Shown piece by piece: positions 24,658 through 32,634 of a DNA stretch of 64,000 nt. The position numbers and the translations under genes are program-made. The notes below the pieces were generated by a model, which was given only the letters and a program-made list of their open reading frames with translations, ran no database searches and was not told the DNA's origin. Position 1 is the first letter of the stretch, and every line of letters begins with the position of its first letter. This stretch comes from Mycobacterium sp. IS-3022 (lineage in GTDB: Bacteria > Actinomycetota > Actinomycetes > Mycobacteriales > Mycobacteriaceae). The DNA lies in assembly GCF_001500065.1 (NCBI RefSeq), contig NZ_LQIN01000034.1:266693-330692 (forward strand), read 5' to 3'.

Positions 24658-25170
24658 TCAGTCCGCGTCGTCGTCGTCGATCAGGTGGGCGAACGCCTGC
24701 AGGTTCTTCAACGACTCGCCGCGCGACACCCGCCACTCCCACTCCTTCTGGATCGACGAGCGAAAACCCAACTCCAGCAACGTGTTGAAGTCGTTGTCGA
24801 CGGCTTCGAGCACTTGGCCGAGCACGCGGTCGACCTCTTCGGAGGTGACCGATTCCAACGACATCCGGCCGACGAGATAGATGTCGCCGACGTTGTCGAG
24901 CGTGTAGGCCACCCCGTAGAGCCGGCGGTTGCGCTTGAGCAGGAACCGGTACACACCCTCGTGGTTCTCGTCGGGTTTACGGCAGACGAACGCCTCGATG
25001 CGCACCGAGTGTTCGCCGATGGACAGGATCGTGTTGGTCTTCAGCCGTCTTTCGCCGGGCAGTTCGACGATGATGCCGGGCAATCCGCCGTGCGCGCCCT
25101 CGTGGTGCGTGCAGACCAGGCCGTTCTCCTTGCACGCATCCTCGATGACCTTCGCGGCGTGGGTGCTCAT
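24658..25170 (-). CDS. YbjN domain protein
   Basis: 170 aa from ATG 25170, chosen because it overlaps the mshA stop by four bases. The body VYRFLLKRNRRLYGVAYTLDNVGDIYLVGRMSLESV, split across the middle of the protein, is typical of YbjN/T3SS-chaperone-like folds (equivalent of Rv0487). These are small cytoplasmic proteins of unsettled role. The C-terminus is acidic. Translational coupling with mshA suggests a link to mycothiol synthesis, but no function is known to me. The Rv0488-like LysE gene that follows in M. tuberculosis is missing. Confidence 0.85.
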   Translation of the reverse strand: MSTHAAKVIEDACKENGLVCTHHEGAHGGLPGIIVELPGERRLKTNTILSIGEHSVRIEAFVCRKPDENHEGVYRFLLKRNRRLYGVAYTLDNVGDIYLVGRMSLESVTSEEVDRVLGQVLEAVDNDFNTLLELGFRSSIQKEWEWRVSRGESLKNLQAFAHLIDDDDAD

Positions 25171-26534
25171 GCCCGCACGCCCCGCCGCCGCGAGAACCGC
25201 CGGCCGGTGCGGCGCGCGCCGCCGTCGCGTGACCGGTGGCGTGCCCGGTAATCGCCGATCGCACGGCCGTAGCTGGCCAGCAGCGCATCGACGGTGCGGG
25301 ACCACGAGAACGTGGCGGCGTGGGCGATCGCGGCGGGTCTCATGCCGTCGGCACGCTGCAGCAGATCGCCGATGGCGTGCGCCCAGTCGCCGTCGTCGTG
25401 GCCGTCGACCAGGATCCCGGTGACGCCGTCGCGCACCGCGACCGGCAACCCACCGACCGCCGCGGCCACCACCGGCGTGCCGCACGCCTGCGCTTCGACG
25501 GCGACCAGGCCGAAGGACTCCGAATAGCTGGGCACCGCCACCAGATCAGCGGCCCGGTACACGTTGACCAGCTGTTCGCGCGACTGCGGCGGCAGGAACG
25601 TCACCCGGTCCGAAATACCCAGATCGTCGGCCAGCCGAACCAACCCGTCGGGCATCGAGAGGCCGCCCGTGCCGGGGCGCGCAGACAAGCCCGAGCCCGA
25701 CGGACCGCCCGCCACCAGCACGCGCACCCCGGGCAGCTTGGCGGCCGCGCGCAATGCCACGTCGGGCGCCTTCAGCGGCTGGATGCGGCCCACGAACGCG
25801 ACGATCCGGTCGTCGGCGGCCAGCCCCAGCGCGGCACGCGCGGCTTTCCGATCCCCCGGCGTGAACACCTCCAGGTCGACACCCGGGTGCACGACGTCGA
25901 TCCGCGCCGGATCCGCGTTGTGCATCGAGATCAGTTGCTGCGCTTCATGTTCGGTGTTGACGATCAACCGGTCCGCTTCGTCGACGACCTGCTGCTCACC
26001 GACCGCGCGCAGCGGCGGTTCGGGCGAGTCGCCGTCGGCCAGCGCGGCGTTCTTGACCGCGGCCAGGGTGTGCGCGGTGTGCACCAGCGGGACGGCCCAG
26101 CGGTCGCGGGCCAGCCAGCCGACCTGACCGGACAGCCAGTAGTGCGAGTGCACGATGTCGTAGTAGCCGGGTTCGTGCGTCGCCTCGGCGCGCAGCACCC
26201 CCGCGGTGAAGGCGCACAACTGCGTGGGCAGGTCGTATTTGTCCAGCCCCTCGAACGGCCCGGCGACCACATTGCGCACCAGCACACCGGGCGCCACCCG
26301 CACGGTCGGCGGGTCAGACGACGACGTCGCGCGGGTGAAGATCTCGACCTCGACACCGCGGCGAGCCATCTGCAGCGCACTCTGCAGCACGTAGACGTTC
26401 ATGCCGCCGGCATCGCCGGTGCCGGGCTGGGCCAGCGGCGACGTGTGCACCGACAGCACGGCTACGCGTCGGGGCAGTTCCGTTGCTAGGCGCACACAGT
26501 CATGTCTACACCGCGCCCGCAGCCGCCCCGTCAC
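25167..26534 (-). CDS. mshA: D-inositol-3-phosphate N-acetylglucosaminyltransferase (mycothiol biosynthesis)
   Basis: 455-aa GT4-family retaining glycosyltransferase catalysing the first step of mycothiol synthesis, UDP-GlcNAc plus inositol 3-phosphate. Seen: HTSPLAQPGTGDAGGMNVYVLQ near the N-terminus (substrate loop), VAFVGRIQPLKAPD, and the E-x7-E region PSYSESFGLVAVEAQACG. The start is uncertain; the conserved part begins about residue 20. It overlaps the YbjN gene downstream and the ROK gene upstream by four bases each. Confidence 0.95.
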   Translation of the reverse strand: MTGRLRARCRHDCVRLATELPRRVAVLSVHTSPLAQPGTGDAGGMNVYVLQSALQMARRGVEVEIFTRATSSSDPPTVRVAPGVLVRNVVAGPFEGLDKYDLPTQLCAFTAGVLRAEATHEPGYYDIVHSHYWLSGQVGWLARDRWAVPLVHTAHTLAAVKNAALADGDSPEPPLRAVGEQQVVDEADRLIVNTEHEAQQLISMHNADPARIDVVHPGVDLEVFTPGDRKAARAALGLAADDRIVAFVGRIQPLKAPDVALRAAAKLPGVRVLVAGGPSGSGLSARPGTGGLSMPDGLVRLADDLGISDRVTFLPPQSREQLVNVYRAADLVAVPSYSESFGLVAVEAQACGTPVVAAAVGGLPVAVRDGVTGILVDGHDDGDWAHAIGDLLQRADGMRPAAIAHAATFSWSRTVDALLASYGRAIGDYRARHRSRDGGARRTGRRFSRRRGVRA

Positions 26535-27820
26535 GCACTGGCTTCGGTGGCCTCCCGGCGCTGCGCCCGCCGCATGGCGCCGATCGGGTCGGCGTACAGG
26601 CCGCCGAGCGACACCACACCCGCGCCGGCCTCTTGAACGCGGTTACCGAAGACGGTCAGCCGGATCTCGCGGGCAGCCATCACCGATCGCTGCGCGAACG
26701 CGGTCTCCACGACGCTCATGCCCTCGGGATATTCGGTGAACGCCTGACCGCCGACGACCAGATCGTCGGGGTTGAGCATGTCGCGCAGCAACGCGACGGC
26801 CTCCCCCAGCACCCGCGCGCGTTCGGCCAGCAGTTCCTGCGCGGGCCGGTTTCCTTGGCGAGCGATCTTGAACAGCACCTGCATCGTCGAGCCAGGCCCA
26901 TCGGCGGCGATGATGCGCGCCCTGCGAGCGGCGATCAGCACCTCTTCGTCACTGACCGTGGACTCCAGTTTCCCTGTGCCGCCGAGCAATTCGGAGTGCG
27001 CGGGCAGCGCGGCGATGGTGCCGGGTCCGCTGGCCGGCGAGTGCACCCGGCCGCCGATCGACAGCGCGTAGCCGACGGTCTCGCGGGCGTAGACGTACAG
27101 GCTCGTCGACGTGTCCGACGCCTGCCTGCGTCCCCCGAGCAGCAGTTCGGCCCCGGCCATCGCGTCCACGTGCGAGGCGACCGACACCGGTAGACCGAGG
27201 GTCTCGGCGAGTACAGGCCCGACCGGCGCGTCGGACCAGCCGAGCCGCGGATGGTCGAGGTAACCGGTCGTGCTGTCGACGACGCCGCCGGCCGCCACGC
27301 CCACCCAGAGCGGGCGGCGGCGATGCCAGCGGCCCAGGTAACGGCGGGCGCTGTCGGCCAGCGACGCCAGCGCGGCGGCCTGCGGGGCCCGCGGAGTAGG
27401 CGTTTCGACGACGTCGAGGGTGCGACCGAGGAGGTCGGCGGCCACGATGCTGGTGCTGCGGGCGCCGATGTGGATCCCCAGCGTGAGGAACGGTTCGTGC
27501 TTCACCTCCACGGGCACGCGAGGCCTGCCGATCGCGCCGGAAACCGCGAGGTCGGCGCGTTCCCGCAGCACACCGGCTTCGAGCAGGGCGGTGACCTGGC
27601 GGTTGACGGTCGCGATGCTCAGGCCGGTGACCTGGGCGATGACGTCACGGGCGATGGGCCCGCGCACGCGGGCCGCACTGAACACCGACGCGGCGGCGGC
27701 GTCGGCCACCTTCAGCGCCGGCGCGACGACGTGCCGACGGGCCAACAGCGCGCGCTTGGCGTGCTGGGCGCTGCGGACCGACGGCTTCGCGGGAAGAGTG
27801 GTGGTGACGGAAGTGCGCAT
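26531..27820 (-). CDS. ROK-family transcriptional regulator
   Basis: 429 aa: a winged-helix domain (GPIARDVIAQVTGLSIATVNRQVTALLEAG is split around residues 55-85), then a ROK sugar-kinase-like domain. It aligns by context with Rv0485, the ROK regulator upstream of mshA. The usual ROK zinc-binding Cys motif is not obvious, and the ATP-binding loop seems degenerate, as in NagC/Mlc-type repressors. Its stop overlaps the mshA start by four bases. It faces a divergent SDR gene across 181 bases holding a palindrome that it might bind. Confidence 0.88.
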   Translation of the reverse strand: MRTSVTTTLPAKPSVRSAQHAKRALLARRHVVAPALKVADAAAASVFSAARVRGPIARDVIAQVTGLSIATVNRQVTALLEAGVLRERADLAVSGAIGRPRVPVEVKHEPFLTLGIHIGARSTSIVAADLLGRTLDVVETPTPRAPQAAALASLADSARRYLGRWHRRRPLWVGVAAGGVVDSTTGYLDHPRLGWSDAPVGPVLAETLGLPVSVASHVDAMAGAELLLGGRRQASDTSTSLYVYARETVGYALSIGGRVHSPASGPGTIAALPAHSELLGGTGKLESTVSDEEVLIAARRARIIAADGPGSTMQVLFKIARQGNRPAQELLAERARVLGEAVALLRDMLNPDDLVVGGQAFTEYPEGMSVVETAFAQRSVMAAREIRLTVFGNRVQEAGAGVVSLGGLYADPIGAMRRAQRREATEASA

Positions 27821-27983
27821 CTGCTTGTCCTTCGGAGAGGTCGGCCGGTGGGTTCTCGGGCCACACCCGGCGACTCAGCAGGACAGCGGTTGTCCGGGGT
27901 CAGTCAGGCGCGGCGAAGTGCGCGACAACAACACGCACGCCGGGAACAGGCCTGACTGGACAGCACACGGTGAACTTAGCACG

Positions 27984-27997
27984 CCAACTAAAGTTGG
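27984..27997. promoter_or_regulatory. Inverted repeat CCAACT-AA-AGTTGG before the SDR gene
   Basis: A perfect 6-bp inverted repeat ending four bases before the SDR start codon, in the divergent region shared with the ROK regulator. A bound regulator would block the SDR promoter or its translation start. The ROK protein is the nearest candidate. Confidence 0.4.
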
Positions 27998-28001
27998 GCA
28001 G

Positions 28002-28769
28002 ATGACGACACCCCGGACCGACAGTCGAGTCGCGGTGGTCACCGGCGCCAGCGCAGGCATCGGCGCGGCCACCGCGAGAACCCTTGCCGCACAAGGTTTT
28101 CACGTCGTCTGCGTAGCCCGTCGCCAGCAGCCCATCGACGCCCTCGCCGAAGAGATCGGCGGCACCGCGATCGTGGCGGACGTCACGTCCACCGAGGCGG
28201 TGTCGGCGCTGGCTGAGGCGCTGGACCGGGTACCCGGGCAGGTTTCGGTGCTGGTCAACAACGCCGGAGGCGCGCGAGGACTGGATCCGGTGGCCGAGGC
28301 CGACATCGAGCACTGGCGCTGGATGTGGGAGGCCAACGTCCTCGGCACCCTGCTGGTGACCCGCGCGCTGTTGCCGAGGCTGATCGACTCCGGCGACGGG
28401 TTGATCGTCACGGTCACCTCGATCGCCGCGGTGGAGATCTACGACAACGGCGGCGGGTACACCTCCGCCAAGCATGCCCAAGGCGTGCTGCATCGGACGT
28501 TGCGCAGTGAGCTGCTCGGAAAACCCGTGCGGCTCACCGAAGTTGCGCCCGGCATGGTGAAGACCGACTTCTCGCTGAACCGGTTCGAGGGCGACCAGGA
28601 ACGCGCCGCCAAGGTCTACGAGGGCGTCACCCCGCTGCTGGCCGAAGACATCGCGGAGATCATCGGGTTCGTCGCCAGCCGACCGTCGCACGTCGACCTG
28701 GATCTGATCGTCGTGCGGCCGCGCGATCAGGTCAGCGGCGCCAGTGGATCCCGCTTCAACCGGCGCTAG
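28002..28769 (+). CDS. Short-chain dehydrogenase/reductase
   Basis: 255-aa classical SDR: TGASAGIGAAT near residues 14-24, NNAGG, catalytic Ser in VTSIAA, and YTSAK. It probably oxidises or reduces an alcohol/ketone with NAD(P); the substrate is unknown. It corresponds to Rv0484c. The start ATG 28002 is set by motif spacing; no good ribosome-binding site is seen and the leader may be short. Confidence 0.9.
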   Translation: MTTPRTDSRVAVVTGASAGIGAATARTLAAQGFHVVCVARRQQPIDALAEEIGGTAIVADVTSTEAVSALAEALDRVPGQVSVLVNNAGGARGLDPVAEADIEHWRWMWEANVLGTLLVTRALLPRLIDSGDGLIVTVTSIAAVEIYDNGGGYTSAKHAQGVLHRTLRSELLGKPVRLTEVAPGMVKTDFSLNRFEGDQERAAKVYEGVTPLLAEDIAEIIGFVASRPSHVDLDLIVVRPRDQVSGASGSRFNRR

Positions 28770-28774
28770 CCGAT

Positions 28775-28842
28775 CGCAATGTCAGCCTGACAGCGACACC
28801 GCGCATATATAGCCGCGGCGGCGTTCTCAGCGCGACATTGCG
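28775..28842. terminator. Bidirectional hairpin between convergent genes
   Basis: CGCAATGTC (28775-28783) and GACATTGCG (28834-28842) form a perfect 9-bp stem that can extend inward through further imperfect GC-rich pairing. It fills most of the 81 bases between the SDR and L,D-transpeptidase stops and can serve both strands. Confidence 0.6.
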
Positions 28843-28850
28843 TCAATGAA

Positions 28851-30131
28851 CTAGCGGCCGGGGCGGCCGTTGACCGGTTGCGGCGCGCCCGAGGGCGTCG
28901 CGGGCGCGGTGCTCGGAATATCCGGTCCGTTCTGCTCCGACAGCGCCGACATCGCCTTCCACTCGTCCCACGGCACCACCCAGTCCCAGATGTCGCCGTC
29001 GGAGTACGACAACTCGATGCGGGTCCCGGTGACCTCGACGGGATCGCCGTAGACGGCGGTGTGGAAGTACTGCTCGGCGTCGGACTCCGAGAGGTTGATA
29101 CAGCCGTTGGTGACGTTGCTGCTGCCCTGCGAACCGAGGCTGGCCGGGTTGGCGTGGATGAACTCGCCGTTGTTGGAGATCCGCACCGCCCATCGCTCGT
29201 GGATGTTGGCGTAACCGGCTGCGGGGTTGGTCATCCAGAAGTCTTCGTACTTCTCCGTGACGACGTGGATGCCGCTGCGGGTGACGTTGCGGTCCAGGTC
29301 ACCCTCGCCGTAGCTGCACGGAAAGTCCATGATCACCGCGCCGTTGCCGTCGAGCACTTGGATGCGGTGCGACGACGCCTCGGCCCTGACGACCTGGCGA
29401 CGGCCGATCTCGAAGGTCAGCGTCGCGTCTTGCGCGCCGTAGGCGTCGTCGCCGAACGGCACGCCGTAGAGCTTGGCGTCGACGTGCACCTTGGTACCGG
29501 CCGGGTAGTACTCGCGGGTGCGCCAGTGCACACGGGACCCGCCGACCTCGTCGGGCAGCCACGCCCAGCTGCCTTCGACGGGCGGCTCGGTGGTCACCTT
29601 GAGCGCCTTCTCCACCGCCGCCTTGTCGCTGATCGAGGCGTCGAACTGGATGATGACCGGGGCGGCCACCCCGACGACCTGACCGTCGGCGAGCTGGAAC
29701 TGACCGCTTACCTGGGTGCTGGGGTCGATCGTGGAGAACGATCCGTCGACCGGCACCGCCTTGCCGTCGCGGCCGACCACCGAACCCGTCCAGGTGTACT
29801 CGGCGCCGTAGCCCAGCGGTTCGGTGATCGTGAACTCGGTGCGGTCGCGGTTGAGCGCGCCGGCGACGACCTTGCCGTCGGGGTTGGTCAGGGTGATCCG
29901 CTGGAACCAGCCGTTGCTGACCTCGACGCCGGCGCGCTCGGTCGGCGAAATGTCGGTGGCGCCGTCGGCAGGCTTGAAGTTCAGCGTGGGCGCTGCGGGG
30001 GCGTCCTGCGCGGACGGTTCGTCGCCGTTGGCCATGCAGGCGGCCAGGGCCCCGGGCGCGACGACACCGACCGCCAGTGCGGTCAGGGCGCGGCGTCGGT
30101 TGAACGACGGCAGGGGTTCCCCGGTACTCAC
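28851..30131 (-). CDS. lprQ: L,D-transpeptidase lipoprotein (LprQ / Ldt5 type)
   Basis: 426-aa cell-wall enzyme making 3-3 peptidoglycan cross-links. The signal peptide starts with RRR and ends in lipobox ALAAC (Cys32). Two Ig-like domains follow, then the YkuD catalytic domain with HANPASLG and the active-site Cys in NGCINLS. A Pro-rich C-terminal tail ends the protein. Position next to murB matches Rv0483. The gene starts 15 bases after the murB stop on the same strand, so both may be one transcript for wall synthesis. Confidence 0.92.
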   Translation of the reverse strand: MSTGEPLPSFNRRRALTALAVGVVAPGALAACMANGDEPSAQDAPAAPTLNFKPADGATDISPTERAGVEVSNGWFQRITLTNPDGKVVAGALNRDRTEFTITEPLGYGAEYTWTGSVVGRDGKAVPVDGSFSTIDPSTQVSGQFQLADGQVVGVAAPVIIQFDASISDKAAVEKALKVTTEPPVEGSWAWLPDEVGGSRVHWRTREYYPAGTKVHVDAKLYGVPFGDDAYGAQDATLTFEIGRRQVVRAEASSHRIQVLDGNGAVIMDFPCSYGEGDLDRNVTRSGIHVVTEKYEDFWMTNPAAGYANIHERWAVRISNNGEFIHANPASLGSQGSSNVTNGCINLSESDAEQYFHTAVYGDPVEVTGTRIELSYSDGDIWDWVVPWDEWKAMSALSEQNGPDIPSTAPATPSGAPQPVNGRPGR

Positions 30132-30146
30132 GTGAACCCAGCGTAC

Positions 30147-31214
30147 CTACAGCGAACAGCCGATCAGATCAGGCTCGGCTGTGAGTTCGATCCCGAATCT
30201 TGTTAGAACACCGTCGCGTACCGTCCTGGCCAGCGCGATCACCTCGGCGGTGGTGGCGCCGCCGCGATTGGTGAGCGCCAGCGCGTGCTTGGTCGACAGC
30301 CGCACGGAGGCACCCTCGCCCGGGTACCCCTTGCCGAAGCCGGCGTGCTCGACGAGCCAACCCGCGGCGAGCTTGACACCGTCGGGCGCCGGATAGTTCG
30401 GCACCGGCCCGTCGTGCTGGGCGCGGATCCGCTCGAACTCGGCGGGCGTGACGACGGGGTTGGTGAAGAACGACCCGACGCTCCAGGTGTCGTGATCCGG
30501 GTTTTCCGAGCCGATGTCGATGACCATGCCCTTGCTCGAGCGCAGGGTCAGCACCGCCTCACGCACAGCGAGCGGATCGGCGCGCGATCCCTGCTCGACG
30601 CCCAGCGCGGTGGCCAGTTCGCGGTAGCGCAGCGGCGCGCTGTGCCCGTCGGGGTCCAGGGCGAACTCCACTTCGAGCACGATCGCGTCGTGCGCGCGTT
30701 TGAGGACGCTGGTGCGGTAGCCGAACCGCAGCGCGTCGGGGGTGACCCAACGGTCTTTCCCGGTGCGACGGTCCAGTAGCCGCACCCGTCGGATGGTGTC
30801 GGCCACCTCCGCGCCGTACGCGCCGACGTTCTGCACCGGTGTCGCGCCGGCGGATCCCGGGATCCCGGACAGGCACTCCAGCCCGCCCAGCCCGTGCGCC
30901 AGCGAGGTCACCACGACGTCGTCCCACACCGCGCCGGCCTCGACGCGAACCAGGTTGCCATCGACGGTGATCTCGGTGTTCGCGAGGTAGATGACGGACA
31001 GGTCGGTCAGCTGGTCACAGATCACCACGTTCGAGCCGCCCGCCAGCACCAGCGCGTCGTCATCCGGGCCGAGATCGCGGACCACGTCAATCACTTTCTG
31101 GGTGGTGTCGCACGCGATCAGTCGCCGCGCAACGGGGCCGACGCGCAGCGTGGTCAGCGGTGCGAGCGGCACCGCCTCCTCGACCAAGGCGCCCCCGGGT
31201 TGCGAACTCACCAC
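30147..31214 (-). CDS. murB: UDP-N-acetylenolpyruvoylglucosamine reductase
   Basis: 355-aa FAD enzyme reducing UDP-GlcNAc-enolpyruvate to UDP-MurNAc in peptidoglycan synthesis. Visible: LTTLRVGP, the FAD-binding LAGGSNVVI, GIPGSAGATPVQNVGAYG, YRTSVLKR, and the catalytic Ser in GSFFTNP. The GTG start at 31214 has no Shine-Dalgarno but lies eight bases after a TACCGT -10 motif, so it is probably leaderless. The divergent DUF2505 gene begins only 26 bases away. Confidence 0.95.
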   Translation of the reverse strand: MVSSQPGGALVEEAVPLAPLTTLRVGPVARRLIACDTTQKVIDVVRDLGPDDDALVLAGGSNVVICDQLTDLSVIYLANTEITVDGNLVRVEAGAVWDDVVVTSLAHGLGGLECLSGIPGSAGATPVQNVGAYGAEVADTIRRVRLLDRRTGKDRWVTPDALRFGYRTSVLKRAHDAIVLEVEFALDPDGHSAPLRYRELATALGVEQGSRADPLAVREAVLTLRSSKGMVIDIGSENPDHDTWSVGSFFTNPVVTPAEFERIRAQHDGPVPNYPAPDGVKLAAGWLVEHAGFGKGYPGEGASVRLSTKHALALTNRGGATTAEVIALARTVRDGVLTRFGIELTAEPDLIGCSL

Positions 31215-31222
31215 GGGCGGTA

Positions 31223-31232
31223 ACGGTAGCCT
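31223..31232. promoter_or_regulatory. Overlapping divergent -10 elements for two leaderless genes
   Basis: TAGCCT (31227-31232, plus) is eight bases before ATG 31241, and TACCGT (31228-31223, minus) is eight bases before GTG 31214. Both fit the mycobacterial TAnnnT -10 of leaderless transcripts, and they share the TA at 31227-31228. The two promoters should exclude each other. Confidence 0.5.
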
Positions 31233-31240
31233 GACCAGCT

Positions 31241-31747
31241 ATGCCGCGTTCATTCGACATGGCCGCCGAGTACGGGGGCAGCGTCGAACAGGTCCACCGG
31301 GCTTTCAGCGACGAACGCTACTGGCTGGCGCGGCTGACCGATTCCGGCGCCGACGACTACTCGCTGGACTCCATGGTGGTCGACGAGCACGGCGGCATCG
31401 ACGTGGTCACGACCCAAACGCTGCGGGCGGACCGGTTGCCCGGTGTGGTGACCCAGTTCCATCGCGGCGACCTGAGCTTCGTGCGCGAAGAGACCTGGAG
31501 CCCGGTCCGCGACGGGAAGGCCGGCGCGACGGTCAAGGGGTCGATTCCCGGCGCACCAGCCGGCTTGACCGGCACCGCGGCACTGGCACCGGCGGGCCCC
31601 GGTTCACGGCTGGAGTTCACCGTCGAGGTGGAGGTTCGGGTGCCGCTCGTCGGCGGCAAGATCGAGAACTTCATCGGCAGTCAACTGGTGGATCTGCTGA
31701 TCGCCGAGCAGCGCTTCACGACGGTGTGGATCGCCGAGAACGCCTGA
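31241..31747 (+). CDS. DUF2505 / START-like protein
   Basis: 168-aa SRPBCC-fold protein (MPRSFDMAAEYGGSVEQV opening, FTVEVEVRVPLVGGKIENF near the end) equivalent to Rv0481c. The fold has a hydrophobic ligand pocket; the ligand is unknown. It opens a rightward group with a methyltransferase, a nitrilase-family hydrolase and a DUF2993 protein. No Shine-Dalgarno; the -10 spacing suggests a leaderless mRNA. Confidence 0.82.
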   Translation: MPRSFDMAAEYGGSVEQVHRAFSDERYWLARLTDSGADDYSLDSMVVDEHGGIDVVTTQTLRADRLPGVVTQFHRGDLSFVREETWSPVRDGKAGATVKGSIPGAPAGLTGTAALAPAGPGSRLEFTVEVEVRVPLVGGKIENFIGSQLVDLLIAEQRFTTVWIAENA

Positions 31748-31790
31748 CGGTCAAGACGGCGTGGGTCGCGGAGTCGCCGTCGTCGCTCCC

Positions 31791-31796
31791 TAGAAT
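31791..31796 (+). promoter_or_regulatory. -10 element TAGAAT, probable leaderless start
   Basis: TAGAAT ends six bases before ATG 31803. No ribosome-binding site lies between, so the methyltransferase is probably read from a leaderless transcript. Confidence 0.5.
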
Positions 31797-31802
31797 CGGG
31801 TC

Positions 31803-32585
31803 ATGAGCGGGCCAATCGGTCAGCTGACGCGGGGCACCACCGGCTACAACCGGTTGCGTCGCAGCGATCGTTGGCTCGTCCACGCGCCGCGGGTCCGCGC
31901 GACGTTGCTCTCCGCCGAGGATCCGCTCGTCGTCGATCTCGGCTATGGCGCGCTGCCGGTCACGACGCTGGAGCTGGCGGCGCGGCTTCGCTTGGTGCGC
32001 AACGACATTCGCGTGATCGGCCTGGAGATCGATCCCGAGCGGGTGCATACGGCGCGCACCGCGGTCACCGACTCGGTCGAATTCGGCCTCGGCGGTTTCG
32101 AGTTGGCGGGCATGCATCCGGTCCTGGTGCGGGCGTTCAACGTGCTGCGACAGTACCCGGTCGACGCAGTCGCGCAGGCCTGGTCGACGATGCAGCGGCA
32201 ACTGGCGCCCGGCGGGCTCATCGTCGATGGCACCTGCGACGAGCTGGGCAGGCGCTGCTGCTGGGTGCTGCTCGACGCCGATGGGCCGACAAGCCTGACC
32301 CTGGCCTGCGACCCGTTCGCGATCGAGCGCCCCTCTGACCTCGCCGAGCGGCTGCCCAAAGTGCTGATCCACCACAACGTCGACGGTCAACCCGTGCACG
32401 CGCTGCTGACCGCCGCCGACCGGGCGTGGGCCAGCGTGGCGGGCCACGGCGTGTTCGGCCCGCGGGTGCGGTGGCGCGCGATGCTGGAGACGTTGCGCGA
32501 CAACGGCTTTCCCGTCACGCCCGCGCGTCGCCGGATGCGCGACGGGGTGCTGACCGTGCCATGGTCGACGGTGGCACCGACCTGA
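31803..32585 (+). CDS. Class I methyltransferase-like protein
   Basis: 260 aa with a methyltransferase core: VDLGYGALPVTTLELA replaces the usual DxGxGxG motif I (a Gly is lost), then VIGLEIDPERV and LAPGGLIVDGTCDE. The Tyr-Gly-Ala variation could alter SAM binding, so activity is uncertain. It was not part of the M. tuberculosis order I recall between the DUF2505 and nitrilase-like genes. Substrate unknown. Confidence 0.7.
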   Translation: MSGPIGQLTRGTTGYNRLRRSDRWLVHAPRVRATLLSAEDPLVVDLGYGALPVTTLELAARLRLVRNDIRVIGLEIDPERVHTARTAVTDSVEFGLGGFELAGMHPVLVRAFNVLRQYPVDAVAQAWSTMQRQLAPGGLIVDGTCDELGRRCCWVLLDADGPTSLTLACDPFAIERPSDLAERLPKVLIHHNVDGQPVHALLTAADRAWASVAGHGVFGPRVRWRAMLETLRDNGFPVTPARRRMRDGVLTVPWSTVAPT

Positions 32586-32622
32586 CGAACCGTCCTGACG
32601 CGGGGATCAACGACCGAAACCG

Positions 32623-32628
32623 TAGGCT
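32623..32628 (+). promoter_or_regulatory. -10 element TAGGCT, probable leaderless start
   Basis: TAGGCT ends six bases before ATG 32635, again without a Shine-Dalgarno. Confidence 0.45.
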
Positions 32629-32634
32629 GGGCAC

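Noticed and set aside
23314..25251. Long plus-strand frame opposite senX3, gpmA and the YbjN gene (645 codons)
   Set aside because: Composition is that of a reverse-complement shadow; the three minus-strand genes are certain.
28878..30206. Plus-strand frame opposite the L,D-transpeptidase (442 codons)
   Set aside because: No recognisable domain; the transpeptidase has signal, lipobox and active site.
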